A stretch of 64,000 nt of DNA from the NCBI RefSeq assembly GCF_022458985.1, contig NC_061783.1:16747913-16811912 (forward strand), written 5' to 3'. The position numbers and the translations under genes are program-made. The notes beneath the pieces are model-generated. The model saw only the letters and a list, made by a program, of their open reading frames with translations, was not told where the DNA came from and did no database searches. Positions 1-10,290 of this stretch are shown in pieces. This DNA is from Mugil cephalus. Its lineage: Eukaryota; Chordata; Actinopteri; Mugiliformes; Mugilidae. The first letter of the stretch is position 1; every line of letters begins with the position of its first letter.

Positions 1-1917
1 TACATTTTTAAATTTTATGATAGATTTTACGATTATAGACGCACCGATGGAAAATACCTCTACTTGAATAATCTTTCATCCTTGGATTACTGCTGATGCA
101 TTCGTCTGTGAGCTTTTTCAAATTCACTCTTTCTGTTGACTTAGACTGCTTTGTGCCGAGTTAAAGCAAACATTAAAGCAACAACAGCTAAAAGTGTTGA
201 GGCGCAGCAGACTCTCCGGCTAACACAGTGACGTATAGAGAAACAGCGAACCTGTTTCTTGAGTGAGTTATTCGACTGGATTACTGTGTTTAACCCTGCT
301 TCCTGTTTCCTTCCACTCTTATTTCGTGGAAAGCTAAACTTATAGTTAGCCCGATAGAAATGCACTTAGCCAATAGATACCGCAGTAGTATCGGTCCAGG
401 TATCAGGAAGAGAAAAAAAAAGAGTGTACGTTCACGTGTCCCTCTCAGATGTGACCCTAAATTTCACTAAATAAATTATATTCTTTATTTCTGTTGAAAC
501 AAGAATTCAAACTCATTCATAAATTATATAATGTGACGTTTTTTTTTTGGTTGTTGTTTTTTTTTTTTAACTTAAAGTGTTGTTATATATTTATATTTAT
601 AATAAAGCACCTCGTCGGTCCATTCGATTGTTCATAGCCTGAGGGAGCTAAAATTCCAGTTATGGTTTTGAAACAGTGCTGCATTGACGGGAGTCATTAA
701 ATCAGCTGATCCCAGTGAGTCAGCTTTGTGGTTTGGGAGCCTCTGGCTAATTGTTGAATTTACTTGCAAGATGTTTTTTTTTTTTTTTTTTTTTTGTGAA
801 AAGATCACCTGTAATTTTGTTCTAAAAGCTTTTATTTTGAAAAAATAAGCAGCGGTTGCTCGCAATGTAAAGTAGATGATGTGAATGGTAAAGACCTCGA
901 CACATGAACAATGCAACCCTGCTAGAAGATGACTAAAGAGTCTTTTTTTTTAATTTATTTTTGTTTGTCTGTAACTAGTTTATTCATTTAATTAATTTCT
1001 CTTTGTTGTTTATTTACTTCTTTAATTCTTATCAGCAAGTAACCGACATACTTGATTTTTGCTCTTTTCTTTTCTCTTCAGTATGTCTCTGACCCTACAT
1101 CCAGTCTGTATGAACAGAAACCACTGATTCATGTTGTATTTCAGTTTTCACTGTTTGATACAGGCACAAAATCTATTTTTTTAAAAAAAGTCAATTCAAA
1201 TACCACAGATGTCGCACACGGTATATGCAGTTGTATATAAATCACAGACGCTACACCAGTACATTCACAGCAGTATCTAATGTCCCAGTTATTTTAGGTA
1301 TTTTCAGTTTGTTCCTCATACTCATACTCTAATATTCAAAGTACAGTAGGAGGGAGTATGTTTTTTTTTTTATATCAGTAGCACGTACATGTCATTCTCC
1401 TGCCTGGCTACTGGCCTAAACTTCATGACACAATGGAAATAAGTCATGTGACTTCAAAGCTTCACCCTGATGGATTTTAGTATTGTGTGCACATTGTGTA
1501 TCGCGTTTTCTTAAATGTATCAAATAAAATCAATCAATCTAAATATAAATAGACAGATTTTGTTCTTTGTTTTTTAAATTTCGTTTTAGATTCAAAATCC
1601 ACTTTTGTGTGATTTATTTATTACTGACTCCCTGTTCTGCTTTGTCACCTTTGTATTGACCCTCCTATGAGGGATCAGTAAAAGTACACTGTATCTTATG
1701 ATCAGGGTATAGAGGAGAAACTCCTTGAGCCTCTAGGCGTGTTTGACGTCCGGTTGACGCCTCAGTCTGATCCTTCAGGGCAGGTTTTTCATGTTCAGCC
1801 GTCTGACGTACTCAGTGATATCAGAAGGAGTTCATAATCTCCGGAGAAACACATGTTTCCTCACACCTTTCTCCGTTTGTATTGACTCAAGAGGAGAGGC
1901 GATTAAGAGTTACTCAC
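1..1917. other. Intergenic or intronic sequence, no gene recognised
   Basis: AT-rich sequence with long T runs (540-570 and 775-797). The last exon of the Ly6 gene that starts at 2419 should lie on the minus strand at or below this stretch, but I find no in-phase exon with the CC-x-x-D-x-C-N signature, so that exon may lie before base 1. A minus-strand open frame at 141-365 has two adjacent cysteines and a hydrophobic tail. It fits only intron phase 0, whereas phase 1 is needed, so it was not called. Confidence 0.5.
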
Positions 1918-2419
1918 CCAGTTTCCCCCAGTAGCAGTTGGGCTGAGAGTCGCGGCAGACCTCAGTCGAGCCGAAGAAGCATTTACCTGCGATATTCATT
2001 TTGCAGGTGTCACAGGTCAAAGACTCACCTGTGGACCACGTTTAGAGAGAGAACAAGAAAATGAAGTTACAGCCAGAGTCTTAATTTTTCTCCTCACCGC
2101 AGTCGATTTTGGATAACGGCAAAATAAAAATAGCTTCTGTATAACAGATTTTCTGGTGCAATAACAGTGAACAGGAAGTGTTCGTCTTTGGATTGTACTA
2201 AAACAGCAACACTTAACCACAGAGAGAATGAGCTTATATTGTTGCTAAATCTCAATTTTTTCCAGAAATTATATAAACCCAGTCCATTGTAGGGCTGCTA
2301 ACTGAAAAAAGACGTTTTTTTTGAGAAAGCTATTATATTTATTTTGTTGCTTGGAGCATCTTACCTGTAGCAAACACCATTGCCGTCAACGCTGCGCAGA
2401 TCAATGGAATATTTTTCAT
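1918..2419 (-). CDS. Ly6/uPAR-family three-finger protein, exons 1 and 2 only (copy 1)
   Basis: Exon 1 is 2419-2365 (55 nt). It starts at ATG and encodes a signal peptide beginning MKNIPLICAALTAMVFAT, with donor AG|GTAAG. Exon 2 is 2028-1918 (111 nt) and joins in phase 1. It encodes the first half of a Ly6 domain: LTCDTC at the start, then single cysteines in GKC, EVC and PNC, which gives the five N-terminal cysteines of the fold. The donor is GG|GTGAGT. The expected third exon (the second set of cysteines and a GPI signal) was not found, so the gene either runs past the window start or is broken. Ly6 proteins are small secreted or GPI-anchored surface proteins whose ligands vary, so no specific function can be assigned. 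Exon 2 itself begins with GTGAGT directly after the acceptor AG. A TATA box lies upstream at 2541-2549. Exon sizes and phases match the three complete copies. Confidence 0.75.
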
Positions 2420-2540
2420 CTTGGTTTTACACTGATGTGTGTTTTAATCTAGAAAAGTCAAATGAGAAGATCCCAAAGAGGCGTCCAGACGAGGGTCCGC
2501 AGAGGATTTCAAATGAGATGCATTAAGTCTGCGCAGCTGC

Positions 2541-2549
2541 TTTTATATC
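2541..2549 (-). promoter_or_regulatory. TATA box of Ly6 copy 1
   Basis: On the minus strand this reads TGATATAAAAGC, a good TATA match. It lies about 120 bases upstream of the ATG at 2419, which predicts a start site near 2510-2515 and a 5' UTR of about 90-95 nt. The assignment rests on motif and spacing only. Confidence 0.5.
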
Positions 2550-3777
2550 AGAGATGTACCATCAGGGTTTTCTGCTGGTCAGTAAATAAACAACCAACAC
2601 AACAATTTGGACACGTTGAATGCAGATGTTACAAAAGTGAGGGTTGTTTGAAAAGAGTTAAGTCTGAAGAGAAAAACAGATGATTAATGATGTGTCTTTT
2701 GAACCTTTGTGAACTTGTGGTTTGTTAAAACCACCCCCATGACATACTTCAAAGCCATCTGATTGCATTAGAGGACAACATTAATAACAGTGTGACTATG
2801 ATTTCATTATTAAAGGAAAGGAGGGTTACTCCCTACATTCTTACGGCATGGACAAATAAAATGAGTTCTTGCTTCACCCTGGAGACACAACATACAAGAC
2901 AGTTTAAATAAAAACATAAAAATGAGAGTTAATCATGGAAGTAAAGCAGTGAGCTCAGTGAAAAAGATCTGTTTATTTGGCAATTATCTTAGCACACGGG
3001 CTGGGTTTAAGAGGAACAGCTACACAGGTTTTATCAATAATAATAATAAAAAAAAACAACTACTAGCATCTCTAAAATCTCTCTGTGCACACAAAAAAAA
3101 CACCATAAAAGATAACAATTAACATTGTACCCCTTGTTTATCTTTATGCTAAGCTAAAAGACGCTAAATTAAGATGAGCTAGGTTAGCAAGCATGCTAAC
3201 AGCGAAGTGACGTCTTTTCTACTAGCACGTGGCATTTATTGATAATTGTTTCCAGAAGTGTATTTGTATTCGAGTCCACGGTTGTACACAACATCAAGGG
3301 AGTAGTTTTAATAGTTTGGGGAAATATGTAGTTTCTTACTGACCTGTACATGAGGAGACTGTTCCCATACAACTAATCAACTGGCCATTTAGCTTAGCTT
3401 AGCTTAGCTCAGCTTAGCTTAAAGACTGGAAACTCGCTCGCTCAGTTCTGTCTAACGGTAACTAAACTCAATCAATCAGACAATTACGTAACACAAAATG
3501 CTTTACACGGACAAAGCAGTGCTCTCAGTTCCCACATTTATTCTTTTCTAGTCTGTATCCTAAGCCAGGTGTGATTCTAAGGCCAGAGCTTTAGCAGCGC
3601 TTTAATGTCAAACTACTGTGTCACAAAGAACAACAAAAAGAAAATATATATTTTTCTCTTCAAGTCTTAATTTTAGGGGTGCTGTAACAAAGTTTAGGGA
3701 TGCTTCAGACCCTGGGCTAGACACACCTGTGTGCCTATGTGCTAAGCTAACTGTTAGCTGTCATATGTATCATCACT
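2550..3777. other. Intergenic, repeat-derived, no gene
   Basis: Lies between Ly6 copy 1 and the Ly6 pseudogene. It is AT-rich with many GCTAA/TTAGC words. The part from about 3300 to 3470 is a recognisable interspersed repeat, listed separately. I see no protein-coding signal on either strand. Confidence 0.5.
3300..3470 (+). repeat. Diverged copy of a fish interspersed repeat (TTAGCTTAGCTTAGC ... AAAGACTGGAAAC)
   Basis: Contains 'agtagttttaatagtttggg', an array of TTAGC units at about 3391-3420, then 'aaagactggaaactcgc'. From memory, this order of blocks is a common dispersed repeat in percomorph genomes. A second block with TTAGC units and 'cataaagg' occurs near 12950. I cannot assign its class (SINE or DNA element). 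Confidence 0.45.
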
Positions 3778-4680
3778 TATTCCAAATAAACACACCAAGA
3801 CATGAACAACTGTCGTAATTAGCAGTTTAGTTTCATTTAAACCAACGTTAAAAAATTAAGCCAATACTCCATTTTCGCGTTTGAAAGGGTAATTTAGTCA
3901 CATGATCTTACTATGACATCGTCTTTCTAGATATTGTAATAGTAGTAATATAATATATGTATACAAATGTGATTGTAACCTTACATGATGTTTCACACTG
4001 AGTCATATGAAACTAACGTTTGTGTCCCTCCTTACATGCACTCACACATTGTCCATCTTTGTATACTCATATACTCTCTCACTGGCTAACTTTTATTTAG
4101 GCTGACTTCTGCCTACATATTTGTATCTACACGTGTGTAGAAATCTCAGCCAGTATGCCATGTGCTCTCAGGACATTATACAGATGCAGGTCCCGAGAGT
4201 CAAAACCGATCTGGGCAAAAAGGCTTTTAAATGTTCTGCCCCGTCCACCTGGAATGATGTGAAGAAAGACTTGAAATAGACACATCTTGTATCTCTGGGG
4301 GAATTTAAGACGATTATATTATGTTAATATCACAGGGAGCCTGACTGCATATGATACTTACAATACAAAATATTTAAGAAACTAAATGATTCACATTCAT
4401 TTTAGAGGTGTTACAGGTCAAAGACTCACCTGTGAACCACATTTAGAGACAACAAGAGAATTAAGTTACAAAATGGCAATTTTTCTCCTCGTCACAATCG
4501 ATTTTGGATATTAGTTAAGTAAAAATAGCATCTGTCGTATAGATTTCCTGGAACAATACCAGTGAGGAGGAAGTGGTTTGGTACTCCAAGAACAACACTA
4601 CAACAGTCTCTTTATTATATGAGATGTGAAAGCTATTATACTAATGTTGTTGCTTGAAGAATCTTTGCTACTGGTAAAGA
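3778..4680 (-). pseudogene. Ly6 pseudogene: exon 3 lost, exon 2 decayed
   Basis: The right half (about 4395-4680) aligns with Ly6 copy 1 from exon 2 through intron 1 to the exon 1 donor (2001-2375). This includes an identical 22-nt run over the exon 2 acceptor, and matching stretches such as TTTTTCTCCTC and CGATTTTGGATA. The exon 2 remnant reads ESLTCNTSKMN and then runs to a stop within about twenty codons; the third cysteine codon is now serine. The left half (3778-4355) aligns with the 3' flank of Ly6 copy 2 (4680-4965), with the shared words AATAAACACAC, AAAATTAAGCC, CATGATCTTAC, GAGTCATAT and AATATCACAGGGA. In copy 2 that flank leads directly into exon 3, but here the next bases are the exon 2 remnant, so exon 3 has been deleted. 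A retrotransposon tail interrupts the left half. Exon 1 is not recognisable. This is a tandem duplicate that has lost coding capacity. Confidence 0.7.
4184..4324 (+). mobile_element. 3' end of a non-LTR retrotransposon ORF (LINE remnant)
   Basis: Plus-strand translation reads MQVPRVKTDLGKKAFKC, then SAPSTWNDVKKDLK, a stop codon, then THLVSLGEFKTII in the same frame. The order 'VP-[KR]-V-[KR]-T ... G-K-K-A-F ... A-P-x-x-W-N ... L-x-x-F-K' is typical of the extreme C-terminus of fish L2/CR1-like and related LINE reverse-transcriptase polyproteins. The internal TAG and the absence of an upstream RT domain show it is a 5'-truncated dead copy. It interrupts the duplicated Ly6 3' flank, so it inserted after the duplication or only in this copy. 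Confidence 0.65.
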
Positions 4681-4969
4681 ACTGACAAATAAACACACAA
4701 AGACAATTTACGGTCGTAATAATTAATAGTTGTTTTAGTTTAATTTAAATCAGTGTTAAAAATTAAGCCGGGGAAAAACAAATTAATATTAAATTACAGT
4801 TTGTGAAAGAGTGTTGACATCATAAAAAAGTAATTTACTCACATGATCTTACATAGTCTTTACTACAGTGTATACAGCTACAAATCTCATGTTTCATGCT
4901 GAGTCATATCTGCCACTGTCCCTCCATTATATTAATATCACAGGGAACCTGACTGCAAATGGATCATTT

Positions 4970-6597
4970 TTAAAGGCTCCACTGGCTCCAGACTGCCACC
5001 AGCGCGGCACACAGAGCTGCAGTCAGGGGCATCTGGACGGGGGCCGCCCCGTTGCACAGGTCGCCGCTGCAGCAGGTCCTGGTGATGGTGTAGTTAACGG
5101 TCAGGATTTGCCCTGTCTGGTTAGTACAGTTAAATGCTTCAATGCAACCTCGAGCGTGGATATCCATCAGTGCGCCGGTGAACTCTGCAGGAAAGGAGGA
5201 AATGATCTTGATGTGACTTGTTTTTCTTATCACTACAGTCATGAGTCATGAGTCACATTTTAATATAACCCTCTTTTGTTCAGCTTTGTGGAATACAATT
5301 TACCACATTTAAAAAAAAATGTTGTTGTTTGTTTTTAAGGGAACCCGTGACCATATTTCTTTATCAGAATCAGCTGAAATGTCCAAGTATGTGTGAACAG
5401 ACGAGGAATTTGACTCCGGCCTCTTTCCTCATTGGTACAAAACAAAGCACAATGTTCTTGAACAGGAGTATATGCAATTAATGAAGAGTTATTGGTCAGG
5501 AGAATGGTCACATTTGTTATTTGTGGGGCGTAAGTATGTTTACCATACTTACCTAATATACAATTTCTATGTGTGTATGTGCAATGTTTTGGACTTGATG
5601 AAGGCTATGTGCCGCAACGTGTAGGCGCATTTTAATTTTTTCAATGTATTAGCCACTTTAAATAAAGGCTTTTTAAACTTTGGACCTCAAGAGTTTTTTT
5701 TACTTATCCAAAAGAATAAGCACTTCTTTTTTCTATTTTTTAAGACAATAAAAGTATTTAGAATTTAGATTTGCGACTCCATCATTTCTAAAATCAACAA
5801 ATTAAACATATATATAAATATAATTTGAATAAATGTACTAAATATTCACAAGTATCTCTATAACAGAGTAATAGTTTTTTTTGTGTGTGCAAATATTATT
5901 ACTGTGTTCATCTTACTGGCAACCCCGGTGTAGCATCTGTTCTCATCTCCCGTGCAATTTACTGGAGACCTGCCCACACATTGGCCAAAGATCTTAAAAT
6001 CACAAGTGTTGCATTGGAGACATTGAACTGCAGGAGGAAGCAAAAAGAAAAAAGGATATTGTAAGGAAAAATTAGTTCACGACAGATAATAATCAAATTA
6101 AGCAAACAGAATCTAGTTATCATGTGGTTCCACCTTTATTAAACATGACCTCACAAAGTACACAGATAGAGCTTGTTTGGTAACCTCTCAAGGTGAACAG
6201 GCTGCTGATGTATGACTTTGAGGCAACCTATACAAAATGACACACCTACATTTTTTTTTTTTACATATAGGAAGTTAACCATTTATTTGCTCAGTTTTGA
6301 GATATTTCTGTGTCCTGTAATTTTGGGAGTACAAACAAACTTATATAAGAAATAAAACAAACCAATAACCTATAGATACAGTGTATGGGTTTTAGAAAAA
6401 AGCTTTGATTTCGTATTCTGCGTTGAATTACCAACTTACATTGTACATTTTAAAGTAAACTGGTTTACGAAATTAGCCTAAAACAAGCTCTTGATTGCTT
6501 TCCACCAAATATGGCAAAAAAATTAAAAATAAAAAGTTCTCCTACCTGCAATGAACAGAGTCAGCAGTGCTGCACACCTCCACAGTAATTTGCTCAT
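4970..6597 (-). CDS. Ly6/uPAR-family GPI-anchored three-finger protein (copy 2), complete
   Basis: Three exons: 6597-6546 (52 nt), 6027-5917 (111 nt) and 5184-4970 (215 nt). They join with phase-1 introns into a 126-codon frame (125 residues). Exon 1 encodes the signal peptide MSKLLWRCAALLTLFIA. Exon 2 encodes the first half of the domain (QCLQCNTC, then FGQC, VNC, NRC), with one extra cysteine compared with the other copies. Exon 3 supplies RGC, FNC and the diagnostic TCCSGDLCN, then a hydrophobic tail (LTAALCAALVAVW) that fits a GPI-attachment signal, with attachment probably at or near the NGAA residues. Several N-glycosylation sequons are visible (NCT, NQT, NYT). The family acts at the outer cell surface. 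Fish relatives are often labelled 'sperm acrosome membrane-associated protein 4-like' or 'Ly6-like', but no partner can be inferred. Splice sites are GT-AG throughout. Confidence 0.88.
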
Positions 6598-7035
6598 CGT
6601 GCTGGTCTTAAATATACCTACAAATGAAAACTCCACCAAGGTCCCCTAACCCTTCGAGATCCCACTGTCTGAGTGGCTTATTTGAGAATAACCTTTGAAG
6701 GGAAGTGACTGCAGTCCGTTTCTTATGAATGTAGGAGTTATCAGTGATACACGTCAACTGCAGTGATAAGAAAGTTTGGTAGGAGTGATGCATTCTCGTA
6801 ACATGACTTAAACAATTACATACACAAAATACAGAAATTCTGAGAAAAAAGGAACAAAAAAAAAATGGTTTTGTCTGATTTGACACAGTCTCTTTTTCAA
6901 ACATGTTCATTGATGGACACTTAAATAATACAGACAAGTGAGTATTGCTGCCCTTTTCCTTACACTTACATGTTCAGTGTTTAGTTTACTTGGGATAAGC
7001 TTGTATTAAATTTAGGCAGCTATTTCATCTGTGGT

Positions 7036-7100
7036 TTCAAGTTAAGATAAGATAAGATGTGCCTTTATTCATGACACAATGGGGAAATTCTCATTGTTAA
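7036..7100 (+). repeat. GATAA-type fish interspersed repeat fragment
   Basis: 'aagataagataagatgtgcctttattcatgacacaatggggaaattc' (read in parts) follows the common fish pattern of GATAA repeats, a TTTATT word, then GGGGAAATTC. Related tails with 'TTTATT...CC...GGGGCAA' occur near 26213-26300 and 58886-58930. The class is not certain. Confidence 0.4.
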
Positions 7101-7189
7101 CAGGAACCATTCAGCAATTGAGTATAAAAATGGCGTATGGCGTATAAAAAATATGTTAGGAATGACATATTAATATTTGTCCATTACCT

Positions 7190-7580
7190 TTTGCCGACTT
7201 TAGGCAAGCTATTTTCAGTTAGTTCATTGCTTAGGCTAGCTGTTTGTCTACTATTAGCTTGTCATTTCAACTATTCGCCCATTACTTAAAGGTGACCATT
7301 TCCAGTACCCTTTGTTTCACATAGTTCAAGACACTGTAAGGATTTAGGCATTTTATGGGTTACGTTTAGCTTAAGAAGTGTTTATCTGTTACTTTATGCT
7401 ATAGCTATTACAAGTGTTTACTTTTGGATACCATTGTTTAGTTTTAGCTAATATATAGTTACACGTAGTTTTACACTGTTTACCATTCGCTTACTATTTC
7501 AAATCTTAGCTTTTATTTCAACTGTGATATTTGAGCTGTTAACTTTAAGCTTACTACTTAAACTGTGGCGAGGGAAAACT
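7190..7580. repeat. Degenerate dispersed repeat block A (TTTAGCTAA / TATTTCAACT words)
   Basis: Repeated but diverged words such as TATTAGCTTGTCATTTCAACTATT, TTTAGTTTTAGCTAATAT and TTAGCTTTTATTTCAACTGT recur at irregular 25-40 base spacing. The same words form blocks at 9379-9790, 14635-14960 and 22680-22930, all in the Ly6 region. It looks like a decayed minisatellite or a family of related elements. Confidence 0.4.
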
Positions 7581-7627
7581 TCCTTTTAACAGGAAGAAAC
7601 CCTGAGCAGCTCACATAGAAGGACTAG

Positions 7628-8625
7628 GGACGGGCATCGATAAGATTTTATTATCGGAAATGTTGTTATCGATTCCCTTATCAGTTCCTCTTGTGACTTT
7701 TTGATCTGGAAAAAGTAGGCGTTCATGATTTTGTTTAAACAACAGCAATTTTACAGATATCTCCTACTGCCAAGGAAAAGAGAAGTAAATGGATGCTGCA
7801 TTACGAGGAAACAACTGACACCGAAACCTGGTGTCGTGGTTCACAGTTAATATTAACAGGTAATATTAATTTATGCTGTATTTTTTTTTTTTTTTTTTTT
7901 TGATGAAGTCAACCCTTAAGTTACGTTCTCGAGGGCAGTTTGAAGTTTGTGTCGGTGTTTTCGCATGTTTATGGTGACAGTAACTATTTCAGTTCTAACA
8001 ATAAATAATAATAAAATTTGCAATAAGTCGTCACCCTTTTAATGTCACCTCTCACTAAAGCGCTAAGCGTTAGCATCTTTTATTTAGCTACATTTCCAGT
8101 CGAAATTACCTAAAATGTACTTAAACTAACTGAAACGGAGGCTAATCCACTTTTCCAAATCCATACTAGTTCGTATGGATCACTGTCGAGTCCAATTGTT
8201 CTTAATTTAATAAGATAATCCACATTTTCCCTGGTCTCGCTGTATTTACTGCTACGTTTCACCATGTTTTTGCCACTGAGGGGGCGTGTCCCCGGGTGGC
8301 AGTGACGTCAATACATACCCTCTGCTTAATGCCGTCAACTTGTCGGTGGTGTTGCCTCACTTGCGTCAAAATTCAAACGTTGCGATGTTTACAGTAACTT
8401 TTGGTGAAGTGCAGCCAAATTTTCGAGCATTTCACTCTCTCTGCCATGGCCTTTTCCTTGTCGTCACGTGATGTGACGCATCTTCTTCTTTAATTTTATG
8501 GCGTTTGACAAACAACTTTTAGGTGCATTACCGCCACCTTCTGGACTGGGATGTAAAGATTCGGCACGAAAAATATCGATAAGAGGAATCGATAAGCATG
8601 AAGGCTAACGATATCATGAAACAAA
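7628..8625. mobile_element. Probable non-autonomous DNA transposon with ATCGATAA ends (hAT-like)
   Basis: The left end has 'gggcatcgataag' and then 'tgttatcgattcccttatcag' (about 7664-7686). The right end has 'cgataagaggaatcgataagca' split at about 8577-8600, whose reverse complement matches the left motif apart from small indels. These form terminal or subterminal inverted repeats about 0.9 kb apart. The interior has no transposase reading frame. The ATCGATAA ends resemble fish hAT-derived non-autonomous elements. I could not find a clear 8-bp target duplication, so the exact ends are approximate. A separate short repeat (8485-8555) is nested near the right end. Confidence 0.45.
8485..8555 (+). 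repeat. Short interspersed repeat: CTTCTT ... AGGTGCATTACCGCCACCT
   Basis: 'cttcttctttaattttatgg' is followed by 'aggtgcattaccgccacctt' and 'ctggactggga'. The same order (CTT run, then AATGGCCGATGG, AGGTGCAATACCGCCACCTA, GGGCTGGAG) occurs at 40055-40155 just upstream of csnk2b. Two copies in one window and a precise shared core show a dispersed repeat. Confidence 0.5.
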
Positions 8626-9378
8626 CATTCACCAACATGGTAAAAGTGTACATATTTAAAACATAATGCAGAAATAAAACATCGTAAAAAAAGAAACGCC
8701 GTTTTAAAGGAAATCTTAAAAGAAAAAGCTTTTAAAAGGCATTTCTGAACCGTTTTGGATCGTACTCGCCTCCATCTTTATTTTACGTCACTCTCTGCGT
8801 CACCACATTGGTTAGTTGCTTTGAAGAAGAAGAAGAATTGAAGAAGGTGCAGTTTAGAGAGAAAATCTGTCACAGGACGAGGCAGAAAGGGAGATTTTTC
8901 TCTCAACCAACCCAGTGGCCTACGCGTTTGAGCCACAGACAATAAAGAGGGTCGAAAGACCCATTTTTGTGGAGGATGAAGGAGACTCAGCGGCTCTGGA
9001 CGGATACGGCAGCAGGGAGAGCATGGGCAATGCATGATGGTGGCTGGTCAGATGGTCAAAAGTTTAAGACCATAGTTAAAAAAACAAACAAACAAAAAAA
9101 CAAAACAAATGAAAACCCCCTCAAGTGTTAAAAATGAACTAGTGACCTAGTAGAGACAGACTATAAAGAAAACAGATGAGCAGGAGAAGCAATATAAACA
9201 AACACCTGTCATAGATGCCAACCTCTGACTAAAGCAATTATGTGGGATCTGATGATGATACAAGATGTAGCTGATGATGTCACATGACTGAGGATATAAG
9301 AGGCAGGCAGGTTGGAAAACAGATGTAGTTTGAAGCTCCACAAGAGTCAGAAAAGGGAACATGCTATACAGCGGTACA

Positions 9379-9790
9379 TGTTTACTTTTGGAGAACTATT
9401 TCAACAGTTTACATTTAACTACAAACTTTCGTTGTTTACATATTTCAACTATCAACTTACTGTTAACAATTTCAGTGTTCTCAGTATAATATTTCATATG
9501 CTAACTTTTACTTCAACTCTGAACTATTAGCTAGCTTTTTCAGCTGTCAACATGTAGCTTACAACTTCTGTCATTTACTTAACTATTTCAACTATCCCCC
9601 TTTAAAAATTTCCGCTGTTACTATTATTATATCAAATGATAGCTTTGATTTTAACCGCGAACCCTTAGCTCACCATTTCACTAGTTTGACTCCAGCTGGT
9701 TTTATTTTTGTATTTTCAGTCCTGTTAGATTAGACTGTTAGACTGTTACATTTGGCTAACTATTTAGCCACTATACAGCTATTTTGCGTA
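9379..9790. repeat. Degenerate dispersed repeat block B
   Basis: Same word family as block A: GAACTATTTCAACAGTTTAC, ATATTTCAACTATCAACTTAC, TTAACTATTTCAACTATC and ATTTGGCTAACTATTTAG recur at irregular spacing. It lies just 3' of Ly6 copy 3. No open frame of note. Confidence 0.4.
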
Positions 9791-10290
9791 TATGTTTCTG
9801 AATAATGTGATTTTAAACTACACATGCACGAGGAGCTAAGTTTGCATGCAGTGTTGGATATTTTAGATGCACTCACAGGGACAAAATGTGTTTTTCAGAG
9901 ATTTCTTTATTTTCACATCAATATTTTGTACAGTAAGACATGTAGTAGCTAAAAGGATAAATAATTGCTGATTCAAACAACAATAGTACAAAATTACAAC
10001 CTGGAAGACTTACGAGCTCAATGTTTCCCTGAAACATCCCATTGATCAACTTCCATAATGTGGACACCTGAGTTTTGAATTTTTATCAAACCAAACCCTG
10101 ACGCAAAAATATTTGAGTCATGAAAAGTTAAGATTGCCACTGCATGAGCAAATAAATAAGGATACTTATAGGCTCATATGCTCCAAAAGAGTTTATTTCG
10201 GATAGTGCTTTTTAAAGGCTTGGTACAATTGATTGTGGAGCAAATGGATTTCATGTGGAGCAAGAAGCAGTGATTATGTCTGAGATTTCA

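Larger units (their letters stand above)
6598..10290. other. Intergenic region between Ly6 copies 2 and 3
   Basis: Contains the 5' flank of copy 2, a GATAA-type repeat (7036-7100), two blocks of a degenerate TTTAGCTAAC/TATTTCAACT repeat (7190-7580 and 9379-9790), and a probable non-autonomous DNA transposon (7628-8625). An AATAAA on the minus strand at 10192-10197, about 95 nt past the copy 3 stop, is a plausible poly(A) signal for that gene. No coding sequence is recognised. Confidence 0.5.

Noticed and set aside
141-365. Minus-strand frame with CC and a hydrophobic tail (CCASTLLAVVALMFALT), a possible Ly6 exon 3 for copy 1
   Set aside because: It is open only in a phase that does not fit the phase-1 exon 2 donor, has no D-x-C-N after the cysteine pair, and no convincing acceptor.
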